From DASUAS01 sp036502765 (GTDB lineage Bacteria > Actinomycetota > Acidimicrobiia > IMCC26256 > DASPTH01): a DNA stretch of 15,299 nucleotides. Shown in pieces: positions 7,693 to 13,865 of the stretch. Below the pieces are notes generated by a model. That model was not told the DNA's origin and made no database searches. It saw only the letters and a list, made by a program, of their open reading frames with translations. The stretch lies in contig DASXXX010000383.1 in assembly GCA_036502765.1 (NCBI GenBank), positions 1-15,299 of the forward strand, given 5' to 3'. Position numbers and translations under genes: made by a program. Every line of letters begins with the position of its first letter. Within the stretch, counting starts at the first letter, position 1.

Positions 7693-8541
7693 GTGCCCAG
7701 CGGCGAAGAGATCCGAGACGCGCAGCGAACGACGTGGGCCGGGCTCTCCGCGGGCTGGGAGAAGTGGGACTCGGTCATCATGGAGCAGCTGGCCCCGGTC
7801 AGCGACGCCATGATCGAGCGGCTCGGCATCGCTGACGATCAGCAGCATCTCGACATCGCCTCGGGCACGGGCGAGCCGGGTCTGAGCATCGCGAGACTGG
7901 CGCCGAGAGGCCACGTCGTGGTGACGGACCTCGCGTCGGAGATGCTCGACGTCGCGACGCGACGAGCCCGCGCACACGGAATCGCCAACGTGGAGACGCA
8001 GGTGTGCAGCGCCGACGACCTGCCGTTCGACGACGCCACCTTCGACAGCGTCTCGGTGCGATTCGGGTACATGTTCTTCCCCGACATGACCCGGGCGACG
8101 GCCGAGTTCGCGCGCGTCCTGAAACCGGGCGGTCGTCTCTGCGCGTCGGTGTGGGTCAAGCCCGAGGAGAACCCCTGGACGGCGATCGCCATGCAGGCGA
8201 TCGCGACCGAGACGGTGCTGGCGCCACCGGACCCGGACGGGCCGAACATGTTCCGGTGCGCCGACCCTGGCCACGTCAGTGACCTGTACGAGGGCGAGGG
8301 GCTGCGCGGCATCGCCGAGTGGGACGTCGCCGTCGAGCTCGTGACGGCATCCGCCGCGCAGTACTGGGACATGATCAGCGAGCACGTGTCACTCGCCGTT
8401 GCCGCGCTGCAGCAGGTCGACGGGCCGGCGCGGGAACGGATTCGGGCCGCCGCCGTCACGAGGGTGGGCGCGTTCGAGCAGGGCGGCACGGTCCGTGTTC
8501 CGGGCATGGCGCGGTGCATCGTGGGCACGAAGCCAGCCTGA
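7693..8541 (+). CDS. Class I SAM-dependent methyltransferase (282 aa)
   Basis: Methyltransferase of the UbiE/Methyltransf_11-25 type. Seen: SAM motif I LDIASGTGEPGL (53-64), an acidic residue at the end of beta-2 (VVVTDLASEML), the CSADDLPFDDATFDSV motif of beta-4 (about 99-114), and the post-motif FARVLKPGGRL (about 135-145). The acceptor cannot be identified. GTG 7693 is chosen because GGGAAG lies seven bases upstream and the N-terminus matches this family; it follows the amidohydrolase stop by 17 bases, so it is part of the operon. It could O-methylate an intermediate or product (inference). Confidence 0.93.
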   Translation: MPSGEEIRDAQRTTWAGLSAGWEKWDSVIMEQLAPVSDAMIERLGIADDQQHLDIASGTGEPGLSIARLAPRGHVVVTDLASEMLDVATRRARAHGIANVETQVCSADDLPFDDATFDSVSVRFGYMFFPDMTRATAEFARVLKPGGRLCASVWVKPEENPWTAIAMQAIATETVLAPPDPDGPNMFRCADPGHVSDLYEGEGLRGIAEWDVAVELVTASAAQYWDMISEHVSLAVAALQQVDGPARERIRAAAVTRVGAFEQGGTVRVPGMARCIVGTKPA

Positions 8542-8592
8542 GCGGCCAAGATGTCAGTGCGTCGACGCCACCGTCACCTCGGGGGGACAACC

Positions 8593-9453
8593 ATGACCGA
8601 CAAGCCAGTCGCCGTCGTCACCGGAGCGAGCCGCGGCATCGGACGTGCGGGTGCGCTCGCGCTGGCCGAAGCCGGCTTCGACGTGGTCGTGAGTGCTCGC
8701 ACGGTGAAGGAGGGTGACGGTGCGTCCGACGCCACCTCCGTGGCCCACGATCGCGCCACCGTCGTGGTGCCGGGCAGCCTCGAGCGCACCGCAGCCGAGA
8801 TCGAGGAGCGGGGCGGACGCGCGTTGATCGTGCCGATGGACCTGCTCGATCGAGACGCCGTCCTCGCGCTGCCGGCGACGGTGCTCGGCGAGTGGGGCCG
8901 GATCGACGTGCTCTTCAACAACGCTATCTACAAGGGTGTCGGCACCCTCGACCGCGTCGCGGATCTCACGCCCGAGTCGATGCTCGACATGTTCACGGGC
9001 AACTTCGTGCACCAGGTGCTGCTCATCCAGGCGGTGCTGCCCCACATGCTCGATCGGGGACACGGCACGATCATCGACATGGTCTCCGGCTCGGCGCGCC
9101 TCGACCCCCAGGCACCGCCGGGACAGGGTGGCTGGGGCATCCTCTACTCGGGGTCGAAGGCGGCGTTCGCGCGGGTGGCCGGTGGCATCAACGCCGAGTA
9201 CCTGAGCTCGGGGATCAAGGCGTTCAACGTCGACCCCGGCAACGTGGTCACCGAAGCCCGCAAGGCGATCAAGACCGACGACGAGTACTCGGCCGGCTAC
9301 GGGAGCGAACCGGCCGAGGCCACCGGGAGAGTCGTGGCCTGGCTCGCGCGCGACCCCGGCGCCGACCGGTTCCTCGGCAAGTGGATCTTCGCCCCGAAGC
9401 TGTGCTCCGACCTCGGCCTGCTGCCCGGCTGGACGTACGAGCCCGTCGGCTGA
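8593..9453 (+). CDS. Short-chain dehydrogenase/reductase (286 aa)
   Basis: Second SDR of the operon. Seen: TGASRGIG (10-17), Arg36 after beta-2 (suggesting NADP preference), NNA (109-111) followed by Ile instead of the usual Gly, Ser165/Ser167 region (MVSGSA), catalytic Tyr185 and Lys189 (YSGSK). An insert of about 25 residues (roughly 38-62) sits between beta-2 and the next helix and is absent from the first SDR. ATG 8593 has a GGGGGG run six bases upstream; an in-frame ATG at 8551 would add an Arg/His-rich stretch unlike an SDR and is rejected. The gap to the methyltransferase is 51 bases, so it is probably the last gene of the operon. The stop is only three bases from the end of the convergent hydrolase. 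Confidence 0.95.
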   Translation: MTDKPVAVVTGASRGIGRAGALALAEAGFDVVVSARTVKEGDGASDATSVAHDRATVVVPGSLERTAAEIEERGGRALIVPMDLLDRDAVLALPATVLGEWGRIDVLFNNAIYKGVGTLDRVADLTPESMLDMFTGNFVHQVLLIQAVLPHMLDRGHGTIIDMVSGSARLDPQAPPGQGGWGILYSGSKAAFARVAGGINAEYLSSGIKAFNVDPGNVVTEARKAIKTDDEYSAGYGSEPAEATGRVVAWLARDPGADRFLGKWIFAPKLCSDLGLLPGWTYEPVG

Positions 9454-9456
9454 CCG

Positions 9457-10143
9457 CTACGCGCTCGCGGCCTGCTCGATGAACTCGGCGACCTCGTCGG
9501 GGTGCGACGTCATCACCACATGGCTCGACGGGATCTCGATGGTCGTCGCGCCCATCCGACCGGCGAACAACCGCTCGGCGTCGGCCGGGATCGCCTCGTC
9601 GTTCTGCGCGACCACGAACCAGGTGGGTACCTGTTTCCACGCCGGGACGCCCATGACGTCTCCGAGCGTCGATGCCGCCAGCGGCTGCTGGGCGGCGTAC
9701 ATCACACTGGCCTCCTCGGGCGGCAGGTCGGCCGCGAAGTGCCCGACGAAGTCGTCACGCGGCAACCATGCGTATCCCTGCGCGTCGATGTCGAGGTGTG
9801 CGAGCGCGGCGGTCGGTTCGCCCTGGGCGAGCAATCCGCCGATCGACTCGCCTTCGTCGAGCCCGAACGCCGCGACGTACACCAGCGCCTTGACGTCGGG
9901 GAGGTCGGCACCCAGCGCAGTCATGATCTGGCCGCCGTAGGAGTGGCCGGCGATCACGGTCGGGCCCTCCTGGCGGGCGAGCACCTGGCGCAGACGCGCC
10001 ACGTTGTCGGCCAGCGAGGTGTGAGGGAACTGCGGGGCGGTGACGTTGTAACCGTCGCCCTGCAACCGGCGGATCACTCCGCTCCAGCAGGAACCGTCGG
10101 CCCAGGCGCCGTGCACCAGGACGATGTTGGGGAGATCAGCCAT
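9457..10143 (-). CDS. Alpha/beta hydrolase (228 aa)
   Basis: Small single-domain alpha/beta hydrolase of the esterase/EstC-like group. Seen: oxyanion region HGAWADGSCW (11-20), nucleophile elbow GHSYGG with Ser68, acid Asp182 (AQNDEAIPADAE), and histidine at SSHVVMTSHP (208, with 214 as alternative). There is no signal peptide, so it is cytoplasmic. ATG 10143 is preferred over the in-frame GTG at 10152 because GAGGTG lies at the right distance from the ATG and itself contains that GTG. It is convergent with the operon (three-base gap) and divergent from the cupin gene. Substrate unknown; hydrolysis of a small ester is the usual activity of this group. Confidence 0.93.
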   Translation of the reverse strand: MADLPNIVLVHGAWADGSCWSGVIRRLQGDGYNVTAPQFPHTSLADNVARLRQVLARQEGPTVIAGHSYGGQIMTALGADLPDVKALVYVAAFGLDEGESIGGLLAQGEPTAALAHLDIDAQGYAWLPRDDFVGHFAADLPPEEASVMYAAQQPLAASTLGDVMGVPAWKQVPTWFVVAQNDEAIPADAERLFAGRMGATTIEIPSSHVVMTSHPDEVAEFIEQAASA

Positions 10144-10177
10144 GTGGTTCACCTCGTCGTTGCAGCAGCATCTGACG

Positions 10178-10197
10178 GGGACGCGGGGAAGCGTCCC
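10178..10197. repeat. Inverted repeat GGGACGC-6-GCGTCCC in the hydrolase/cupin divergent gap
   Basis: Perfect 7-base arms (10178-10184 and 10191-10197) around GGGGAA, 35 bases upstream of the hydrolase ATG. The heptamer GGGGACG recurs in the same gap at 10203-10209 and 10307-10313. There is no T-run, so a terminator is unlikely; an operator or mRNA hairpin is possible. The rest of the 173-base gap (10144-10316) contains a small palindrome CTTCGACGAAG at 10297-10307 just before the cupin ribosome site, and no convincing -35/-10 pair. Confidence 0.4.
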
Positions 10198-10316
10198 ATT
10201 GCGGGGACGTGGCTCGCAACCAGCCGTTCAGCGAGGCGTCAGCCTGCGCGCACCCGTGGGTGATACGACTCTGCGGATCGCGGACGGCGACGTGCGCTTC
10301 GACGAAGGGGACGAGC

Positions 10317-10817
10317 ATGCGACGAGTGGTGACGGGGGTCGGTGAGGACGGTCGTTCGATGGTGTGCGCCGACGGTCACGCGCCGGTGGCGTTCGCCCCG
10401 CAGCCCGACGGCGCAGGCACGTTCGGGCTCCGGCGGGTCGAGGGCGGCACGGTCGAGCCCGGCAGGGGTTCGTCGGTGGTCAACGAGCTGTGGGCGCTCA
10501 CCGGCGATCCGTCGGTGACCACGGTCGATTCCACGCTCGCGCTCGAGTCGTTCGGCGTCGACGTCCCCGCGGGCGAGACGAGGTGGATCGTCACCCAGAT
10601 GGGTCCCGGCCTCCGGGCGCGGATGCACAGCACACCGACGATCGACTACGGGATCGTGGTCACCGGCGACGTCGAGATGGGGCTCGAGACGGGATCGGTC
10701 CACCTGCACGCCGGCGACGCGGTCGTGGTGAACGGCGTCGAGCACTCCTGGCTGGCGGGACCCGACGGCTGTGTGATCGCCACCGTCATGGTCGGGCTCC
10801 GCGACGCCGAACGGTGA
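10317..10817 (+). CDS. Cupin-domain protein (166 aa)
   Basis: Single-domain cupin of a type common in actinobacteria, usually without a known reaction. Seen: a first cupin block around His104 (GPGLRARMHSTPTIDYGIVVTGDV) with Asp110 near the position normally holding glutamate, a GSVHLHAGDAVVVNGVEHSW block with His143, and regular beta strands between. The classical H-x-H pair is reduced to a single histidine, so metal content is uncertain. The first 90 residues form a conserved-looking N-terminal lobe. ATG 10317 is chosen over an upstream in-frame start at 10209 because GAAGGGG (10304-10310) is well placed and the extra segment reads as non-protein sequence. It is followed by a tiny membrane ORF and an aldo/keto reductase on the same strand. 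Confidence 0.85.
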   Translation: MRRVVTGVGEDGRSMVCADGHAPVAFAPQPDGAGTFGLRRVEGGTVEPGRGSSVVNELWALTGDPSVTTVDSTLALESFGVDVPAGETRWIVTQMGPGLRARMHSTPTIDYGIVVTGDVEMGLETGSVHLHAGDAVVVNGVEHSWLAGPDGCVIATVMVGLRDAER

Positions 10818-10845
10818 GCGCTTCCCGGCGCGCGAGACTCGGGCC

Positions 10846-10986
10846 GTGAGTGACGCGCTGCTCGTGATCATCCTGGTGGTCTGCCTGGTGGTGGCCATCG
10901 GTGGATTCGTCACCGGTCTCCGGCTCGTACGACGCGTGCGGGCCGACTCCGAAGCGGCGAACGCCGAGACCGCAGACGACCGGTGA
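10846..10986 (+). CDS. Small single-pass membrane protein (46 aa), unrecognised
   Basis: Short ORF starting at GTG. Residues 4-24 form a continuous hydrophobic helix (ALLVIILVVCLVVAIGGF and on to VTG), followed by a basic patch RLVRRVR (26-32) and an acidic, alanine-rich tail ending TADDR. By the positive-inside rule the C-terminus should be cytoplasmic. It fills the gap between the cupin gene (28 bases upstream) and the aldo/keto reductase, whose GTG overlaps its TGA (GTGA). That overlap and the coherent topology are the reasons to call it; the weakness is a poor ribosome site before GTG 10846. No family is recognised. It could be a small membrane anchor or regulator, or simply a translational coupler for the reductase. 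Confidence 0.6.
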   Translation: MSDALLVIILVVCLVVAIGGFVTGLRLVRRVRADSEAANAETADDR

Positions 10987-11879
10987 CGACACCTCCGCCG
11001 CCTGGCGGCACCGCGCCGCTCGCCGGACACCAGGTTGCCCGCATCGGCTTCGGCGCCATGCAGCTCCCCGGCCCCGGTGTCCTCGGCCCGCCGCGCGACC
11101 GGGAGACGGCGCTGGCGGTGCTCCGCCGCGCCGTCGAGCTCGGCGTGAACCACATCGACACCGCGCAGTACTACGGACCCGATGTCGCCAATGAGCTCAT
11201 CCACGCTGCGCTGCACCCGTACCCCGACGACCTGGTCCTCGTCAGCAAGGTCGGTGCCGACAGGGATCCCGACGGCAACTGGCTCCCCGCTCAGCGTCCC
11301 GAGCAACTGCGGGCGGGCGTCGAAGCCAACCTCCGGAGCCTCGAGGTCGAGCAGGTCGGTGCGGTGAACCTCCGCCTCCTCGACGCCGGCCCCGAAGACG
11401 ACGGTGAGCACGTCGACCTCGAGAGCCAACTGGCGGAGATGATCGCTCTCCGCGACGAGGGGAAGATCGGCGGCATCGGCATCAGCAACGTGTCCCTCGA
11501 CCAGCTTCGCGTCGCACGCGCCGCGGGCCTCGCGTGTGTCCAGAACGCCTACAGCCTCGTCGACCGCGCGGCCGAGCCGCTCCTCGAGGTGTGTGGCCAC
11601 GACGACATCGCGTGGGTGCCCTACTTTCCGCTCGGCTCGGCCTTCCCCGGCATGCCCAAGGTCGCCGACCAGCCCGCGGTACTCGCCGCCGCCGACGGGC
11701 TCGGCGTCACACCCGCCCAGGTCGGGCTCGCCTGGCTCCTCACCCACGCCCCGAACATCCTGCTCATCCCCGGAACCTCGAGCGTCGAACATCTCGCCCA
11801 GAACATCGCCACGGCCGACGTGCACCTCGATGACGACACCATGAGCACGCTCGACGAGACGTGGCCCGACGCGAGCTGA
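10983..11879 (+). CDS. Aldo/keto reductase, YdbC/PdxI-like (298 aa)
   Basis: The N-terminal third (RIGFGAMQLPGPGVLGPPRDR, then LGVNHIDTAQYYGP) and the end (PNILLIPGTSSVEHL) closely resemble E. coli YdbC, reported as the pyridoxal reductase PdxI, by memory of that sequence. Seen: Asp59, Tyr64 and Lys89 of the catalytic tetrad; the usual histidine is replaced by Asn129 (AVNLRLL), as in YdbC-type proteins. Length is normal. Function in B6 salvage is plausible but other carbonyl substrates are equally possible. GTG 10983 overlaps the stop of the small membrane ORF. The gene is convergent with the isochorismatase-fold gene, with 21 bases between them and no clear terminator hairpin. Confidence 0.94.
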   Translation: MTTPPPPGGTAPLAGHQVARIGFGAMQLPGPGVLGPPRDRETALAVLRRAVELGVNHIDTAQYYGPDVANELIHAALHPYPDDLVLVSKVGADRDPDGNWLPAQRPEQLRAGVEANLRSLEVEQVGAVNLRLLDAGPEDDGEHVDLESQLAEMIALRDEGKIGGIGISNVSLDQLRVARAAGLACVQNAYSLVDRAAEPLLEVCGHDDIAWVPYFPLGSAFPGMPKVADQPAVLAAADGLGVTPAQVGLAWLLTHAPNILLIPGTSSVEHLAQNIATADVHLDDDTMSTLDETWPDAS

Positions 11880-11900
11880 CCTCGGCGCAGCCGGTGCCGG

Positions 11901-12494
11901 TCAGGCAGGGAGGAGCTCGGCGAGCTCGTCCGTGGTGATCACCCAGGCCTGACGCGGGAACACCTTCGTGACGAGCACCTGATGGACCTCCGGGTCGGCA
12001 TCAGCCGTGGCGTCGGACAGCACGTAGAGCCGATAGTCGGCGTCGGCGGCCTGACGCACGGTGGAGAGCACGACCCCGCTGGTGCTGATGCCGCCGAGCA
12101 CGAGCGTGTCGATGCCCCGCGCCGCGAGTTGCTCCGCCAGATCGGTGGTGGAGAACGGGCCGACGCGCTGCTTGCGCACGACGATGTCGCCGGGTGCGGG
12201 CGCGACCGCGTCGTGGACCGCGGTCTCCGGTGCGTCGACGCGCATGGCCGAGCCGAGACCCGCCAGGGCGGCGAAGGTCTTGTTGCGATCCGGGACGGCG
12301 TCGCGTTCCTCGTCGGTGAGCGCGACCCGCACGTATCCGACCGTCATGCCGCGCTCGCGCGCCAGCTCGATCGCGGCGCGCATGCGCGCCAACAACTCGT
12401 CGGCGTCGGCAATCCGGCCCACGATCCCCGTCTGGTAGTCCATGACGAGCAGCGCGGTGCGTTGAGGATCGATCGTCGGTGTGTTCTCGTCCAC
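11901..12494 (-). CDS. Isochorismatase-family protein lacking the catalytic cysteine (197 aa)
   Basis: Isochorismatase-like hydrolase fold. Seen: Asp19 in LLVMDYQTG, Lys108 in VVRKQRVGPF, and the loop GGISTSGVVLSTVRQAADADY (about 134-154). In nicotinamidase-type members the loop reads G-x-x-T-x-x-C; here the cysteine position is Val141. Members without cysteine are known (isochorismatases such as EntB and PhzD act without a covalent intermediate), and the TSGVVLST version is a recurring subgroup as far as I recall, so this is probably a functional but non-cysteine enzyme rather than a decayed one. GTG 12494 is supported by AGGAGG (12506-12501) six bases upstream. It diverges from the NTF2-like gene. 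Substrate unknown. Confidence 0.93.
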   Translation of the reverse strand: MDENTPTIDPQRTALLVMDYQTGIVGRIADADELLARMRAAIELARERGMTVGYVRVALTDEERDAVPDRNKTFAALAGLGSAMRVDAPETAVHDAVAPAPGDIVVRKQRVGPFSTTDLAEQLAARGIDTLVLGGISTSGVVLSTVRQAADADYRLYVLSDATADADPEVHQVLVTKVFPRQAWVITTDELAELLPA

Positions 12495-12581
12495 GTGATG
12501 CCTCCTGCGGCTTCAGGGGTGGCGGACCGACAGTCGCCGGCAACCGATCCCCACGAGTAGCACGCCAGGAGACGGGACAAC

Positions 12582-13064
12582 ATGTCGAAGCGGTTCGGAA
12601 AGCGAAGGACCATGGCCGAAGAACACGTGACCCAGCGTGACGTCGACGAACTCGTCGAGCTGATGCGGGAGGCGGCGTCGGCGTACATCAGCGGCGACAT
12701 CCGGCACTACTTCTAGCTGATGCAGCACGCCGACGACTTCACACTGATGGATCCGTTCGGCGGCGAGACGACGCGTGAGTCCGTCGCCACCGACGAGCGC
12801 GTCGCCTCGTTGGGAGCGATCTTCCGAGGTGGCGAGTGCGAGCTCGTCGTCGTCCAGACCTATGCGTCCCGGAACCTCGCGGTGCTCGTCGTCGTCGAGC
12901 GCCAGCGGGGCGACGTGGGCGGTTACCCGACCCAGGACTGGTCCCTGCGAGCGACGCTCGTCTTCCGGCGCGACGGCGCCGTGTGGCATCTCGTGCACCG
13001 CCACGCCGACCCGCTCGTGCAGCCGATCACGTTCGAACAGCTCGCCGACCTCGCTCGGGGTTGA
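12582..13064 (+). pseudogene. NTF2/SnoaL-like protein interrupted by an in-frame TAG
   Basis: Reading from ATG 12582 (AGGAGA nine bases upstream; ATG 12612 is an alternative) gives 44 residues, then TAG at 12714-12716, then 115 more residues to a normal TGA in the same frame. The two parts join as one protein: an N-terminal helix (DVDELVELMREAASAYISGDI) is followed across the stop by LMQHADDFTLMDPFGGE, a recognisable NTF2-like segment, and the end (LRATLVFRRDGAVWHLVHRHADPL) is the usual last strands of that fold. Only one codon is damaged; no frameshift is seen. The part after the stop could restart at ATG 12720, four bases after the stop, but without a ribosome site and without helix 1. Possible readings: recent nonsense mutation, sequencing error, or readthrough. 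Proteins of this fold are cone-shaped small-molecule binders or isomerase-like; role here unknown. Confidence 0.8.
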
Positions 13065-13067
13065 GCG

Positions 13068-13823
13068 CTACACGCCGGCGAACACCTGCCGGAGCTGGTC
13101 GAGCGCGCTCGGGTCGCCGGTGACCACTGCCGGGGTGAGGTGCGCGTCGAGCCGCCCGTAGACGAGCCGCACGAACGCTTCGGCCGGCAGTGAGATCGTC
13201 GGGTCTGCCGGCGGGTCGATCGGCGTGAGCACGACCTCGTCACCGATGTCGATCCGGAACCCGCGCACCGGCGTCGTGGTCGCGACCGTGATCGAGCGGA
13301 GCGGTCCGGCGGGCTTGGCTCCGTAGCGGCCGATCATCTCCAGTTGGTCGACGACGAGCGCGGTGCCGTCGTCGGCCAACGTGGCGCCGGGATCGAGGGC
13401 GACGGCGACGTCCCACTCGTGGACCAGATGCTCGTTCAGCCGCATGCTGACGACGGTGTCCCAGTCGAACTTCATCGGACCCATCCTGAGATGCAGACGC
13501 GCGCGATCTTCCTCCGGCATCGACTCGAGGCGCGCGATGAACGCGGCGTCGGCCGCGATGCCGTCGTCGACCTTGGCCCGAGGTGACTTGGCGTCCCACT
13601 CGTCCCAGACGCTCTGGTTGAAGTCGTCAGGCGTGGTGGCGCCGACACGCTGATCGTCGATCAGTCGCAACCAGATGACCGCGCCCGAACCGACGTGCGA
13701 CACCACGTCGGCAACCGTCCATTCGGTGGGGTGCGCCGACCGGGTGACGTCGTCACCGAGCACCGGTACGTGCGCGGCCAGGCGGTCGACCGAGGCGCGC
13801 AGTGCGGGAAGGGCATCGGACAT
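13068..13823 (-). CDS. Maleylpyruvate isomerase N-terminal / DinB-fold protein, mycothiol-type (251 aa)
   Basis: Member of the actinobacterial family related to mycothiol-dependent maleylpyruvate isomerase. Seen: N-terminal four-helix metal-binding domain with WTVADVVSHVGSG (His43) and LNEHLVHEWDVAVAL (Glu131, His135), the expected H...ExxxH metal triad of this family, followed by a C-terminal alpha/beta lobe (about 165-251). Known relatives use mycothiol as cofactor or co-substrate for isomerisation or S-transfer; the substrate here is unknown. ATG 13823 has CCAGGAG seven bases upstream. It lies 42 bases after the epoxide hydrolase on the same strand, so it is probably co-transcribed. The stop is three bases from the end of the convergent NTF2-like gene. 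Confidence 0.92.
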   Translation of the reverse strand: MSDALPALRASVDRLAAHVPVLGDDVTRSAHPTEWTVADVVSHVGSGAVIWLRLIDDQRVGATTPDDFNQSVWDEWDAKSPRAKVDDGIAADAAFIARLESMPEEDRARLHLRMGPMKFDWDTVVSMRLNEHLVHEWDVAVALDPGATLADDGTALVVDQLEMIGRYGAKPAGPLRSITVATTTPVRGFRIDIGDEVVLTPIDPPADPTISLPAEAFVRLVYGRLDAHLTPAVVTGDPSALDQLRQVFAGV

Positions 13824-13865
13824 GGCGTGCTCCTGGATCTTCTCTTTTTTGGGGGTTCGAACAGG

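Noticed and set aside
8551..8592. N-terminal extension of the second SDR from ATG 8551
   Set aside because: It adds an Arg/His-rich stretch before the normal SDR N-terminus, and the ATG at 8593 has a G-rich ribosome site directly upstream.
9451..9460. TGACCGCTAC at one convergent gene end resembling TGAGCGCTAC at 13062-13071
   Set aside because: Both are simply a TGA stop and a minus-strand TAG stop separated by three bases; the likeness follows from the stop codons and is not evidence of a shared element.
10239..11825. 528-codon minus-strand open frame opposite cupin and reductase
   Set aside because: It spans two sense genes with clear family motifs and shows no motif of its own.
13840..13865. 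TTTTTT-GGGGG-TTCGAAC, resembling the T-arm of a tRNA or a T-rich terminator
   Set aside because: The second half of a T-stem (CCCCC) is missing and no acceptor or anticodon arm is present nearby; the run of six T has no preceding hairpin on the plus strand, and on the minus strand it is an A-run in a 42-base intergenic gap.
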